A DNA stretch of 64,000 nucleotides from Streptomyces diastaticus subsp. diastaticus (GTDB lineage Bacteria > Actinomycetota > Actinomycetes > Streptomycetales > Streptomycetaceae), in assembly GCF_011170125.1 (NCBI RefSeq), contig NZ_BLLN01000002.1:1025501-1089500 (forward strand), in the 5' to 3' direction. Shown piece by piece: positions 44,029 through 55,200 of this stretch (its first letter is position 1; each line of letters begins with the position of its first letter). The notes beneath the pieces were generated by a model that saw only the letters and a list, made by a program, of their open reading frames with translations, had not been told where the DNA came from and made no database searches. A program made the position numbers and the translations under genes.

Positions 44029-45318
44029 ATGGCAGAGACGTACGAGGTCATCGTCGTGGGAGGCGGCTTCGCGGGAATCGAAGCCGCCAAGAAGCTCGGC
44101 CGTGCCGGGGTGCGGACCCTGCTGGTGGACGTGCACGGGTACCACCAGTTCCAGCCGCTGCTCTACCAGCTGGCCACCGCGCAGATCGGGGTGTCCGAGC
44201 TGGCCCGGCCGTTGCGGTCGATCTTCCGCAACCAGCCGTCGGTCCGGGTGCTCACGGCCAGAGTGAGCGCCGTCGATCCCGAACGGCGGTCCATCACCCT
44301 CTCCGACGGGACCGTGTACGAGGCCGACGACGCGCTGATCGTCGCCTGCGGCGCCGAGGCCAACTTCTTCAACACCCCGGGCGCCCGCGAGAACGCCTAC
44401 CCCCTGTACTCCGCCACCGACGCCACCCGGCTCGGCTCCGAGCTGGTGGCCCTGCTCGACCAGGCCGACAAGGACACCGGGCAGAAGTCCATGAACGTGG
44501 CCGTGGTCGGTGCCGGGCCCACCGGGGTGGAGACCGCCGGTGCCATCGCCGACGCCATCAACTACGTCGTCCCGAAGCTCTTCGCGGGCGGCCTCGCCAA
44601 ACGGTGCTCGGTCGCGCTGGTGGACATGGTCGACCGGACGCTCGGCGGCTTCAGCGAGAAGTCCCAGGCGTACGCGGCCAGCCGGCTCGTCGAGCGCGGC
44701 GTGCGGCTCAAGCTGGGCTCGGCCGTCACCGAGGTGCGCAAGGACGGGCTCAGCTTCGCCGACGGCGCCACCATGGACGCCGACCTGGTCATCTGGGCCG
44801 GCGGCCTCAAGGCCGGGCCGCTGCTGCGCGAGTCGGGCATGCCGCAGGGGCGCGGCGGCCGCGTCGACGTCGGCAAGGACCTGACCGCGCCCGGCTACGA
44901 CGGGCGGGTCTACGTCCTCGGCGACGCCGCCAACATCACCGACGACCGTGACGAGCGGCTGCCGCAACTCGGCTCCGTCGCCAAGCAGTCGGGAGCATGG
45001 GCGGCCCGCAACATCCTCGCGCAACGGGCCGGGCGGCCGACCGAACCGTTCGGGTACAAGGACCGCGGCTACATGGCGATGATCGGGCGCGGCTCGGCCG
45101 TGGCCGAGCTGGGACGCAGCCGACGGCTGGTGCGCGGCCCCGCCGCCTTCATGGTCTGGCTCGCCGTCCACCTGGCGCTGCTCTCCGGCGCCAGCCAGAA
45201 GGCCCGCGCCCTGGTGTCGTGGATCTTCACCTATCTCAGCCACACCCGGCAGCACGTCTTCGTCGGCAGCCCCGAACAGGCCGCCGTGGAGGAGGGCGCG
45301 GACCGGCCCGCCGCCTGA
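44029..45318 (+). CDS. ndh: Type II NADH dehydrogenase
   Basis: A 429-residue monotopic flavoprotein (NDH-2) that passes electrons from NADH to quinone without pumping protons. The FAD site is IVVGGGFAGIEAAKKLG at residues 8-24, the NADH site VAVVGAGPTGVETAGAIAD near residue 162, and the second FAD contact VYVLGDAANITD near residue 294. KQSGAWAARNI is the quinone-region helix. The C-terminus has an amphipathic-to-hydrophobic segment (FMVWLAVHLALLSG) for membrane attachment. A hairpin follows the stop codon. Confidence 0.92.
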   Translation: MAETYEVIVVGGGFAGIEAAKKLGRAGVRTLLVDVHGYHQFQPLLYQLATAQIGVSELARPLRSIFRNQPSVRVLTARVSAVDPERRSITLSDGTVYEADDALIVACGAEANFFNTPGARENAYPLYSATDATRLGSELVALLDQADKDTGQKSMNVAVVGAGPTGVETAGAIADAINYVVPKLFAGGLAKRCSVALVDMVDRTLGGFSEKSQAYAASRLVERGVRLKLGSAVTEVRKDGLSFADGATMDADLVIWAGGLKAGPLLRESGMPQGRGGRVDVGKDLTAPGYDGRVYVLGDAANITDDRDERLPQLGSVAKQSGAWAARNILAQRAGRPTEPFGYKDRGYMAMIGRGSAVAELGRSRRLVRGPAAFMVWLAVHLALLSGASQKARALVSWIFTYLSHTRQHVFVGSPEQAAVEEGADRPAA

Positions 45319-45342
45319 GCGGGCCGCCGGTGACCGGCCCGC
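45319..45342 (+). terminator. Terminator-like hairpin after ndh
   Basis: GCGGGCCG and CGGCCCGC form an 8-bp stem with an 8-nt loop directly after the stop codon; no T tract. Confidence 0.4.
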
Positions 45343-45461
45343 CCCGCGACGGTGGCGGGTGCCGGGGCGTACGCGGCCGGGGGTGGACTCCTCCGGCCGC
45401 GCCGCTGTGTACTGGGCGGCCGGCGGCCGGACCCTCCGGCGCCGGCGAGGGGACGGGGCGC

Positions 45462-46196
45462 GTGGACACGACGACGGCGACGGCACTGGTCATCCAGAAC
45501 TTTCCGCGCGGCGGCCCCGGACGCTGGGCGCCCTGGCTGACGGCGGCCGGGGTCACCCCGGTGGTCGTCCGGGCGTACGAGGGCGAGCCGGTGCCCGAGC
45601 GGCTCGGCCACGCGGCCCTCCTCGTCCTCGGCGGCGGCTACCTCCCCGACGAGGACGACCGCGCTCCCTGGCTCGCTCCCACCCGGGCCCTCGCCCGGCA
45701 GGCCCTGGACGAGGGTGTCCCCTACTTCGGCATCTGCCTCGGCGGCCAGCTCCTGGCCCAGGTCGCCGGCGGCGAGGTGCGCGGGGAGCACGGCCGTCCC
45801 GAGTTCGGCTCGACCCGGCTGCGGCTGCGTCCCGAGACCGCCGGTGACCCGCTCTTCGACGCGCTGCCGCCGGGGCCCGCCGCGATCCAGAACCACGTCG
45901 ACGCCATCACCCGCCTGCCCGCGGGCGCCCACTGGCTGGCCGACAGCGAACACTGCCCCTACCAGGCGTTCCGGGTGGGGGAACGGGCGTGGGGCGTCCA
46001 GTTCCACCCCGAGGCCGAGCCGGACGGCATCCTCCGCTGGAACGAGGACCGGCTGCGACGGTACGGACACGAGCGCGGAGCCCTGCACCGGGCCGCCGCC
46101 GCGGACGACGCCGAGGCGGCGGCGGTGTGGGGCGAGGTGGCGGGGCGGTTCGGGGCGCTGGTACGCGGAGACGAGCGCGCCGAGCGCTGTGGCTGA
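45462..46196 (+). CDS. Class I glutamine amidotransferase-like protein
   Basis: A 244-residue protein of the GuaA/GATase_1 type. The nucleophile is Cys92 in PYFGICLGGQLLAQ, with His and Glu in VQFHPEAEPD near residue 187. LLVLGGGYLPDEDD is the oxyanion region. No synthetase domain is attached and no amide-accepting partner is adjacent, so it may act as a stand-alone glutamine or gamma-glutamyl hydrolase. GTG 45462 has GAGGGGACGGGG upstream. Confidence 0.87.
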   Translation: MDTTTATALVIQNFPRGGPGRWAPWLTAAGVTPVVVRAYEGEPVPERLGHAALLVLGGGYLPDEDDRAPWLAPTRALARQALDEGVPYFGICLGGQLLAQVAGGEVRGEHGRPEFGSTRLRLRPETAGDPLFDALPPGPAAIQNHVDAITRLPAGAHWLADSEHCPYQAFRVGERAWGVQFHPEAEPDGILRWNEDRLRRYGHERGALHRAAAADDAEAAAVWGEVAGRFGALVRGDERAERCG

Positions 46197-46307
46197 GCCG
46201 CCGCCGGCGGGCCGCCCCTTTCCGGTGGGCGCGTCCCCGGCCGTGCCCACGCCCTAGACTGGCCCCGCCGACCAGGCAGGGGGCCGACAGGGAGAGGGCG
46301 GGCGACA

Positions 46308-46664
46308 GTGGTGCAGGACGTCGGGTTCCAGGACCCCTCGGCCGAGGTGCTCGCCGCCGCGGCCACCACGTTCGGGCTCCTGTCGTCGGCCGCGCGGCTG
46401 CACATCGTCTGGGCGCTGGCCGAGGGCGAGAGCGACGTGAGCGGACTCGCCCTGCGGGTCGGCGGAGCGCTGCCCGCCGTCAGCCAGCACCTGACCAAGC
46501 TCAAGCTGGCCGGGCTGGTCCGCTCCCGGCGCGAGGGCCGCCGCCAGGTCTACTTCGTCGACGACCCGGACGTGGTCACCGTCGTCCAGTCGATGGTCGG
46601 CCGCCTCGCCGAGCAGGCGGCCGAGTCCGACCGGCCGCGGCGGCTGCGTGGAGCCGGTGGCTGA
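46308..46664 (+). CDS. ArsR/SmtB-family regulator
   Basis: A 118-residue winged-helix repressor. GLLSSAARLHIVWALAEGES leads into the recognition helix ALPAVSQHLTKLKLAGLVRS and the wing RREGRRQVYFVDD. It lacks the Cys pair of classic metal sensors in its DNA-binding helix (ELCVCDL), so a different site or ligand is likely. Its 3' end overlaps the P-type ATPase start by 17 nt, making a regulator-transporter operon. GTG 46308 follows GGGAGAGGG. Confidence 0.88.
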   Translation: MVQDVGFQDPSAEVLAAAATTFGLLSSAARLHIVWALAEGESDVSGLALRVGGALPAVSQHLTKLKLAGLVRSRREGRRQVYFVDDPDVVTVVQSMVGRLAEQAAESDRPRRLRGAGG

Positions 46665-49275
46665 GCGGGCGGCCGCCTTCAGGGCGGCCGCACCCGTACC
46701 ACCCCGGCCCCCCGCCCACGAACCCCTCGCACCGCCGGACGCCGCCGGCCTCACCGCGCTCCAGCTGCTGCGCGCCCACGGCAGCGGCCCGCGCGGCCTC
46801 ACCGAGGACGAGGCGGCCCGGCGGCTCGCCCGGTACGGCGAGAACGCCCTCCCGGCACGCCGCCGCGTCACCCGGCGTCGCCGCCTGCTGCGGAGCCTGC
46901 GCGACCCCTTCACCACCGTGCTGCTCTGCCTCGGCGTGCTCTCCGCGGTGGTCGCCGCCTGGGGCACGGCGACCGTGATCCTCTCCCTGGTACTGGTGAG
47001 CTGTGTCCTGCGGGTCTCCGGCGAGCACCGGGCGGACCGTTCCGTCGCTCTGCTGCGGGCGCTGCTGCCGACCACGGCCACGGTGGTGCGCCGGGCGGAG
47101 GACGCGGCCGAGTCCCGGACGCGGGAGGTCCCGGTCGGCGAGGTGGTGCCCGGCGACGTGGTCCGGCTCGGCCCCGGCGACCTGGTCCCCGCCGACGTAC
47201 GGCTGCTGCGGGCGACCGGGCTCAGCGTGCACCAGCAGGCGCTGACCGGGGAGTCGGCGCCGGTCCCCAAGCACGCCGTGCAGGAGCCGGGCGAGTCGCC
47301 GCCGGGCCCGTTCGCCCCGCCGCACCTCTGTTTCCAGGGCAGCAGCGTCGCCTACGGCAGCGCCACCGCGCTGGTCACCGCGACCGGTGCGGCCACCCGG
47401 TTCGCCGCCGCGCACCGGGCGGGCGACCGGCGGCGGTTCACCGCCTTCGACCGGTCGGTGCACGGCATCTCCTGGACCCTGATCCGCTTCATGCTGCTCA
47501 CCCCGCCGCTGGTGCTGGTCGCCGGGGCGGCGCTTCACGGGCGCGGCCTGGAGACCCTGCCGTTCGCGGTGGCCGTCGCGGTCGGGCTGACCCCGGAGAT
47601 GCTGCCCGTGGTGGTGACGACGGCGCTGGCCCGCGGCGCCGCCCGGCTCGCCCGCGAGCACCGGGTCATCGTCACCCGGCTGCCCGCCCTGCACGACCTG
47701 GGCTCCGTCGACGTGCTCTGCCTCGACAAGACCGGCACCCTCACGCAGGACCGGCCCGTCGTCACCGGCGCCCTGGACGCCGAGGGCCGCGACGACCCGG
47801 AGGTCCTGCGGTGGGCCGCCGCCAACGCCTGGTGGACGCTGCACCTGGCGGACCTGCCGGTCCCGGACGCCCTGGACGAGGCGGTGCTGGAGGCGGCGCA
47901 GGAGATGGCCGACGGGCCGGAGGGCGTCGCCGCGCTCCCCTTCGACCCGGTCCGCCGCCTGTCCACCGCCGTCCTCCGCACCCCCGGCCGGCTCGGCCGC
48001 GACACCCTCGTCGTCAAGGGCGCCGTCGAGCAGGTCCTCGACCGGTGCGTCCTCGACGCCGAGGAGCGGGCCCGCCTCCTCGACCTGGCCGCCGCCGAGG
48101 CCGCCGCCGGCTCCCGGCTCCTCGCGGTGGCCGTCGCCGAGCGGCCCGCCCGGCACGGCGAGTGGTCCCACGCCGACGAGCGCGGGCTGACCTTCCGGGG
48201 CCTGGTCACCTTCGGTGACGCCCTCGCCCCGACCGCCGCCGACGCCCTCGCGGAACTGGCCGGGCGCGGTGTCGGCGTCAAGATCCTCACCGGGGACCAC
48301 CCGGGCACCGCCGCACAGGTCTGCCGTGCTCTCGGCCTGGACCCGGGCCGGGTGCTCACCGCCGACGAGGCCGACCGGCTCACCGACGCGGAACTCGGCC
48401 CGGCCGCCCGGCGCACGGCGGTCTTCGCGCGGTGCGGGCCCGAGCACAAGGCGCGGATCGTCACCGCGCTGCGCGCCACCGGGCACACCGTCGGGTTCCT
48501 CGGCGACGGCGTCAACGACCTGCCCGCCCTGCACGCCGCCGACGTCGGCCTGTGCCCGCGCGAGTCGGTGGACGCGGTGCGCGAGTGCGCCGACGTGGTC
48601 CTCGCCGAGAAGGACCTGGCCGCCGTCGACCGGGCGATCACCGCCGGACGCCACAGCGGCGGCAACATCGGCACCTACCTGCGCATCACCCTCTCCTCCA
48701 ACCTCGGCAACGTCTTCGCGATGCTCGCCACCGCCCTGCTGCTGCCCTTCCTGCCGATGCTCCCGGCGCAGGTCCTGGTGCAGAACCTCTGCTTCGACGC
48801 CGCCCAGCTCGCCTTCGCCTACGAACGCCCCTCGCGAGCCGTGCTGCGCCGCCCGACCCGGCTGCGCCCGCGCGGCTTCCTCCGCTTCATCACCGGCTTC
48901 GGCCTGATCAACGCCGCCGCAGACGTGGCGACCTTCGGCGTCCTGGCCCTCACCACGCACGGCGCGCACGCCTCGCAGGAGGCGTTCCACGCGGGCTGGT
49001 TCACCGAGAACCTGCTCACCCAGGCCCTGGTCATGGTCGTCCTGCGCGGCGGCCGGCACGCCGCCGAGGGCCGGACGGCGGGACCGGTCCACCGGGCCGC
49101 GCTCGGGCTGGCGGTCATCGGTGTCCTGCTGCCGCTCTCCCCGCTCGGCCCGCCGCTGGCGATGGGCACGCTGCCCCCGCTGTACTACGTCCTGCTCGCC
49201 ACCGTGCTGGCCCTGTACGCGGCGGTGCTGGTGGTGGCACGCGACCGGTACGGGCGGGCCGCCGACGCGGGCTGA
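46648..49275 (+). CDS. P-type cation ATPase (Mg/Ca-type, P3B-like)
   Basis: An 875-residue ion pump. LTALQLL..GLTEDEAARRLARYGENAL is the cation-ATPase N-terminal domain. The actuator motif is ALTGESAPVPK near residue 206, the phosphorylated Asp361 lies in CLDKTGTLT, and the hinge is GDGVNDLPALHAADVG. VGLTPEMLPVVVTTAL in helix M4 matches the MgtA/MgtB group. No heavy-metal CPC motif or Cys-rich N-terminal domain occurs, so magnesium or a similar ion is more likely than copper or zinc. It overlaps the ArsR-type regulator gene, which probably controls it. Confidence 0.9.
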   Translation: MEPVAERAAAFRAAAPVPPRPPAHEPLAPPDAAGLTALQLLRAHGSGPRGLTEDEAARRLARYGENALPARRRVTRRRRLLRSLRDPFTTVLLCLGVLSAVVAAWGTATVILSLVLVSCVLRVSGEHRADRSVALLRALLPTTATVVRRAEDAAESRTREVPVGEVVPGDVVRLGPGDLVPADVRLLRATGLSVHQQALTGESAPVPKHAVQEPGESPPGPFAPPHLCFQGSSVAYGSATALVTATGAATRFAAAHRAGDRRRFTAFDRSVHGISWTLIRFMLLTPPLVLVAGAALHGRGLETLPFAVAVAVGLTPEMLPVVVTTALARGAARLAREHRVIVTRLPALHDLGSVDVLCLDKTGTLTQDRPVVTGALDAEGRDDPEVLRWAAANAWWTLHLADLPVPDALDEAVLEAAQEMADGPEGVAALPFDPVRRLSTAVLRTPGRLGRDTLVVKGAVEQVLDRCVLDAEERARLLDLAAAEAAAGSRLLAVAVAERPARHGEWSHADERGLTFRGLVTFGDALAPTAADALAELAGRGVGVKILTGDHPGTAAQVCRALGLDPGRVLTADEADRLTDAELGPAARRTAVFARCGPEHKARIVTALRATGHTVGFLGDGVNDLPALHAADVGLCPRESVDAVRECADVVLAEKDLAAVDRAITAGRHSGGNIGTYLRITLSSNLGNVFAMLATALLLPFLPMLPAQVLVQNLCFDAAQLAFAYERPSRAVLRRPTRLRPRGFLRFITGFGLINAAADVATFGVLALTTHGAHASQEAFHAGWFTENLLTQALVMVVLRGGRHAAEGRTAGPVHRAALGLAVIGVLLPLSPLGPPLAMGTLPPLYYVLLATVLALYAAVLVVARDRYGRAADAG

Positions 49276-49287
49276 GCCCCGGCCCGG

Positions 49288-50796
49288 TCAGCCGTAGCTC
49301 AGGTCGGAGCAGATGTCGTCGGCGGCGGAGCGGGAGTCCCGGCCGGCGTCCGACGGCTCTGCCGCCTCGTCGTCCTCGGGGGCGTCGGCGTACTCCTGGC
49401 CCACGGTGACGCGGATGCCCGGATCCGGGGAGGCGGCGAGTTCCGCGCCGGGGAAGAGGCGGGCGGCGGTGGCGGCCGCCTCGCGGTCGCCGGGGCCGTG
49501 GTGGACGACGGTGGCGGTGCGGCCCTGGTCCAGGTCGGTGGCGGTGCCGGTGACGGTGAAGCCGTGCGCGGTGAGGGCGTCGGCGGCGCGGGCGGCGAGG
49601 CCGGTGACGGTGGTGCCGTTGCGGACGGAGACCTGGATGCCGGTGCCGTCGACCTCGGCCGGTTCCGCCTTGCCGCCGCCCTTCTTCTTCTGGTCGCCGG
49701 AGGGCTCGTCGAGGGGCTCGTCGGCGCGCAGGGCGGCCCACAGGGCGTCGGCCTCGGGCTGGACGACGGCGACGCGTGCGCCCTCGTACCGCCAGGGGAC
49801 GGTGACGAAGCGGATGTCGTCCAGTTCGACGTCCTTGAGCGACATGGCGAAGGAGATGAGGCGGTCGGCCGAGCCGAGGCCGGGGTCGACGGTGAGGGAG
49901 CGGGTCGCCGCGTCGGCGAGCGGCAGCAGGCGGGTGGGGGTCAGCCCGTCCTCGCGCACCTTCTTCATCAGGGCGCCCACGAACGCCTGCTGCCGCTTGA
50001 TCCGCCCGATGTCGGAACCGTCGCCGACGCCGTACCGCAGCCGCACGTAGTCCAGCGCGGCCTGGCCCTGGACCTCCTGCACGCCTTTGCGGAAGACGCG
50101 CTCGCCCCGGGTGGGGCGGTTGGGGTCGAGATCGCGCTGGTAGACGTCGTCGGGCAGGCATATCCGCACCCCGCCCACCGCTTCGGTGAGGGCGGCGAAC
50201 CCCTGGAAGTCGACGACCACGGTGTGGTCGACCCGGAGGCCGGTCAGCTTCTCGACGGTGTTCTGGGTGCAGGCGGGGTTGCCCCCGGGGGTGTCGCCCA
50301 CGGAGAAGGCGGCGTTGAACATGGCCTGGTCGCGCGGCTCGGTCCAGGTGCCGTCGGGGAGTTTGCAGGCGGGTATCTCCACGAGCGTGTCCCGGGGTAT
50401 GGAGACGGCCACCGCGTGCTCCCCGTCGGCGTACACGTGGAGCAGGAAGGCGGTGTCGGAGCGGCCGACGTCCCCCTCGCCACCGCCCAGCGAGCTGTTC
50501 TCGCCCGAGCGCGAGTCGGAGCCGATGACCAGCACGTTCTGGCCGAGGGCGGCGGAGGAGGGGCGGTGGTCGGAGAGTCCGTCGGCACCGAACGTGTCGA
50601 TGTTGCCGTTCAGCCGCAGAAACGCCCAGCCGACGCCCGCCCCCACCAGCACGGCCAGCGACAGGCCGACGGCGAGCACGGTCCGCAGCGGCCGGCGGGG
50701 CCGGTCCCGGTGCCGTCGCCGGGAGCGCCCGCGCCCGCCTTCCCGGTGTCCGGCCGCCGGGCCGGGGCCGTCCGTCCGCCTGTCCGCCCGTGCCAT
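49288..50796 (-). CDS. LytR-CpsA-Psr family wall-glycopolymer transferase
   Basis: A 502-residue membrane-anchored protein. A basic cytoplasmic start, one helix ([20 protein letters not shown]), then the LCP domain: [53 protein letters not shown] and [20 protein letters not shown] with the polyprenyl-phosphate-binding Arg residues. A LytR_C domain follows near residues 390-460, and an acidic tail ends it. LCP enzymes attach teichoic or teichuronic acid-like polymers to peptidoglycan. It converges on the ATPase gene, 12 bp apart. Confidence 0.92.
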   Translation of the reverse strand: MARADRRTDGPGPAAGHREGGRGRSRRRHRDRPRRPLRTVLAVGLSLAVLVGAGVGWAFLRLNGNIDTFGADGLSDHRPSSAALGQNVLVIGSDSRSGENSSLGGGEGDVGRSDTAFLLHVYADGEHAVAVSIPRDTLVEIPACKLPDGTWTEPRDQAMFNAAFSVGDTPGGNPACTQNTVEKLTGLRVDHTVVVDFQGFAALTEAVGGVRICLPDDVYQRDLDPNRPTRGERVFRKGVQEVQGQAALDYVRLRYGVGDGSDIGRIKRQQAFVGALMKKVREDGLTPTRLLPLADAATRSLTVDPGLGSADRLISFAMSLKDVELDDIRFVTVPWRYEGARVAVVQPEADALWAALRADEPLDEPSGDQKKKGGGKAEPAEVDGTGIQVSVRNGTTVTGLAARAADALTAHGFTVTGTATDLDQGRTATVVHHGPGDREAAATAARLFPGAELAASPDPGIRVTVGQEYADAPEDDEAAEPSDAGRDSRSAADDICSDLSYG

Positions 50797-50905
50797 CCGC
50801 CGCCCTCACCGTCGTCCGCCGTTGTTATGGTTGCGCAATCTAGCAACTGACGAGGCGGGGTCACCCCCGGGGGCCCGCGCCGCACGAGGAGAGGACGGGC
50901 CCGCC

Positions 50906-51217
50906 GTGTACGCCAACGCCCTGAAGCCCTGGCATCTGCTGATCGTGGCCCTGGTGGTCATCGTGCTCTTCGGCTCGAAGAGGCTCCCTGACGCCGCACG
51001 CGGACTGGGGCGCTCCCTGCGCATCCTGAAGAGCGAGGCGCGGGCGCTGAAGGAGGAGGACCGGGGAGCCGGTGAGCCGGCCTCCGCCTCCGGTGAGGCG
51101 GGTGCCGGGGTCGCGCCGGCCGGAAGCGGCCCGGTCGCCGACGCTCGGGCCGGGGAGGCGGCGGCCGGCCGGGGCAAGGGTGCCGAGGCCGAGCGGCCCG
51201 GTCCGCCCGCCGCCTGA
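50906..51217 (+). CDS. tatA: TatA-type twin-arginine translocase subunit
   Basis: A 103-residue protein. One N-terminal transmembrane helix ([20 protein letters not shown]) with the FG-(S/A)KKLP hinge, then an amphipathic helix [20 protein letters not shown] and a long disordered tail. TatA forms the pore part of the Tat export system. GTG 50906 has GAGGAGAGGA upstream. No tatB or tatC is nearby, so this is probably an additional TatA copy. Confidence 0.9.
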   Translation: MYANALKPWHLLIVALVVIVLFGSKRLPDAARGLGRSLRILKSEARALKEEDRGAGEPASASGEAGAGVAPAGSGPVADARAGEAAAGRGKGAEAERPGPPAA

Positions 51218-51264
51218 GCGCGCTGTCGGCGCCGGTGCGCCCGGTGCGTGCGCCGCCGCCGGGC

Positions 51265-51537
51265 TCACGGGCTGCCGGGGTCGTACCCGTACCGCAGGGG
51301 TGCGCGCTTCACCCCCCAGTCGCGCCGGTACACGTACACCTCGGCGACGCCGAACGCGCCGCCGCCCGGTCCCGGTTCCGCCGCGCACGGGCGCGTGACC
51401 TGGAGGATCGGTGGGCGCCCGGCGACGCGCAGGCGCAGTCCGGTGGCGGGGCCGCCGTCCAGTACGGCGAGTTCGGCCTCGGTGGGGTGCGGGTCGGCGG
51501 GGGCGGCCGGACCGTTCGGGGTCGTCGCATCGTCCAT
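51265..51537 (-). CDS. Hypothetical protein, possibly leaderless
   Basis: A 90-residue acidic protein with GLRLRVAGRPPILQVTRPCA and FGVAEVYVYRRDWGVKRAPL, mostly beta-strand in appearance. No family recognised. ATG 51537 is 7 nt after TATGCT on the same strand, so a leaderless mRNA is plausible; ATG 51549 is an alternative start overlapping that -10. It is read towards tatA. Confidence 0.55.
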   Translation of the reverse strand: MDDATTPNGPAAPADPHPTEAELAVLDGGPATGLRLRVAGRPPILQVTRPCAAEPGPGGGAFGVAEVYVYRRDWGVKRAPLRYGYDPGSP

Positions 51538-51544
51538 GCCGCCC

Positions 51545-51569
51545 AGCATAGTTCTCTACTTACGCAAGT
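51545..51569 (-). promoter_or_regulatory. -10 box and ACTTACGCAAGT palindrome
   Basis: The minus strand has TATGCT (51545-51550) and, just upstream, the near-palindrome ACTTACGCAAGT (51558-51569, arms ACTT and AAGT exact). The TACTTACG/AAGT shape recalls operators of HxlR/PadR-like regulators. It lies beside the start of the hypothetical gene; the regulator is not in the neighbourhood. Confidence 0.45.
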
Positions 51570-51581
51570 GTTGAAGGCAGT

Positions 51582-52415
51582 TCACGTCCGCCCCGCGGCG
51601 TCCCGGACCCGGGCGAGCCACTCCCGGCCCAGCCGCGTGCCGTCGGGGAACCGGTCCTCCCGGTCCCAGCGCCACACCGCGACGATCGCCGACACGAGGA
51701 GCCGGCACCGGCGCAGCAACTCCTGGTCGGCGCCCGGGTAGTGGGCTCCGGCCGCCTCGGGCGTGTGCGCCAGGTCGAACTCGACCGGGCCCCGGCAGCA
51801 GGTCTCCAGGTCGATGAAGAGCGGGCCCCGCGCGGTGGCGAGCACGTTGCCCGGGTGCGGCTCGCCGTGCAGCAACTGCTCGGGGGCGCCGCGCGCGGTG
51901 ATCCACTCCGCCGTGGCGCCCAGGGTCTCCTGGAGCAGCGCCCGGTCCTCCGGGGCGAGGGCGGGGGTGCGGTCGTGGTCGGCCAGGAGGTGCTGCGCCC
52001 GCGCGACCCGCTCGGTGAACCGGGGCGCCGGTACGTCCAGTTCCCGCATCCCGGCGTGCAGCACGGCCAGTGCCCGGGCGAGGTCGGCGGGCGGGACGCC
52101 GCCCGGCGCCACCGGCGGGTAGTAGGTCCACAGGGTGACGACGAAGCCGTCCCGCTCGTGGACGTCCGGCGCCACCCGGGGGTCGAGCGTGCCGACCGGG
52201 CAGCCCGCCGCGGTGAGCCGCCGGGCGAGTCCGACCTCGAACCGCGCGACCTGGTCGGCCACGGGAGCCACCCGGGCCAGGGTGTCGGCGGGCAGCAGCC
52301 GCAGGGTGAGCTTGTTGGAGTCGTGCAGCACGGCCGCCTCCTCGGCGGGCAGACCGAGCGAGGCGGCGACCTCTCTGGCCGCGACGACCGCGCGGTGGAC
52401 CTCGGGCTCACGCAT
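51582..52415 (-). CDS. APH-family phosphotransferase-like protein
   Basis: A 277-residue kinase-like protein. The catalytic segment HGEPHPGNVLATARGPLFID near residues 190-209 has the HGxxHxxN pattern (Asp replaced by Glu at the third place) and LFIDLETCC matches the metal-binding DxE. Such proteins phosphorylate antibiotics, sugars or choline-like compounds. The Asp-to-Glu change in HGE is common in some branches. ATG 52415 has GAGGGG upstream. Substrate unknown. Confidence 0.83.
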   Translation of the reverse strand: MREPEVHRAVVAAREVAASLGLPAEEAAVLHDSNKLTLRLLPADTLARVAPVADQVARFEVGLARRLTAAGCPVGTLDPRVAPDVHERDGFVVTLWTYYPPVAPGGVPPADLARALAVLHAGMRELDVPAPRFTERVARAQHLLADHDRTPALAPEDRALLQETLGATAEWITARGAPEQLLHGEPHPGNVLATARGPLFIDLETCCRGPVEFDLAHTPEAAGAHYPGADQELLRRCRLLVSAIVAVWRWDREDRFPDGTRLGREWLARVRDAAGRT

Positions 52416-52526
52416 CGGCACCGACCCCTCCTCCTCGCGCGGGCCCGGCCGCTCCGGGCACGCGACCCGCGTACCGTACCGAGCCACCGGGCCCGCCCGC
52501 TCCTCAATTCCGCGCCGCCCGCGGCC

Positions 52527-54224
<1,698 letters not shown>

Positions 54225-54369
54225 TGCTGCCTCCTGGGGTGGGCCGGGCGGACCGGGTCCCCCCATGACAGGGCGCGGCGTGAGGCCCGGCCAGAGGACG
54301 CGCCGCGAAATCTCGGATACGAGACGGCGGCTGGAGCCCGCGGGGCGCGCCCGGGCCGGCCCGGGGCGG

Positions 54370-54879
54370 TCAGCCGGCCTCGGCCCACCACCCGGGGGAC
54401 ACACTGAGCGTCCACAGCTCGCCCGCCTCCCGCCGGGCGTCCTCGTCCGCGCGGACGAAGATCCGCGCCCCGGACTCGGGCACCCGGTGGCGGTGGAAGC
54501 CCTCCGTCGTGCCGGCCGCGTCCGGTTCGTGCGCGACCGTGCAGCCGAGGCGGGCGATGGCGCCGGCCAGCTCCCCGAAGCGCGTCGAGGCGGCGAAGTC
54601 CCCGTACGCCTCGCGCAGGGGCGCCGGGACGTGCGAGGCGGTGTCCCACCGCAGGCGGTCCGCCCGCACGCTCACCCCGACGCACGGCCAGGCGCCGCCC
54701 TCCTCCTGGAACGTCAGCTCCACGAGTCCGTGGTCCCGGCGCAGCAGGCCCGCCTCCTCGACGTCGAGGAAGTCGCCGCCCAGGGCGGCCTCCCACTCGG
54801 CGGGCCGGGCGCCGACGCCCACCCCCAGCACCTGGCCACGGGTGGCGACACGGGCGTAGAAGTCCAGGCCGGACAGCAT
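54370..54879 (-). CDS. DUF2617-like protein
   Basis: A 169-residue protein. [20 protein letters not shown] and [20 protein letters not shown], beside a duplicated strand pattern, match DUF2617, an actinobacterial family I know only by name. ATG 54879 has GGAGAGAC 4 nt upstream. It is read in the same direction as hutU but 145 bp from it. Function unknown. Confidence 0.75.
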   Translation of the reverse strand: MLSGLDFYARVATRGQVLGVGVGARPAEWEAALGGDFLDVEEAGLLRRDHGLVELTFQEEGGAWPCVGVSVRADRLRWDTASHVPAPLREAYGDFAASTRFGELAGAIARLGCTVAHEPDAAGTTEGFHRHRVPESGARIFVRADEDARREAGELWTLSVSPGWWAEAG

Positions 54880-55200
54880 CGTCTCTCCATCGTCTCGATC
54901 AGGCGCGGTGGGGCTGCGACAAGCCTCGCAGAACCGGACGGCGCCGGGAGCACCCGCGTACGCGCTGAACATGCTGTCGTCCGCGAAGAGGGGGATACTG
55001 ACGCGACGGAAGGGGGCATTCCGGTGGTGTCTCCGTGTGGTGCCGCCCGGGGCTCGCCGCCGGGCGACGGCTCCCGGCCGTACGGCCGGGCGGCGTCCCC
55101 CTCGCGGGGCCGCCCGCCGGGTGCGACGCGGGCCCGCCCCACCGCCGGTGGCGGCCCGGCCGTCGCCCGTTCGGTGGTGCCGCCAGGGAAGGAGGGAGCG
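54880..55200. other. Divergent intergenic region
   Basis: It holds no gene I can support. GATACT at 54994-54999 could be a -10 for the phosphatase gene. The right half (55030-55200) is very GC rich, with ribosome-binding sequence GGAGGGAG at its end. Confidence 0.35.
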
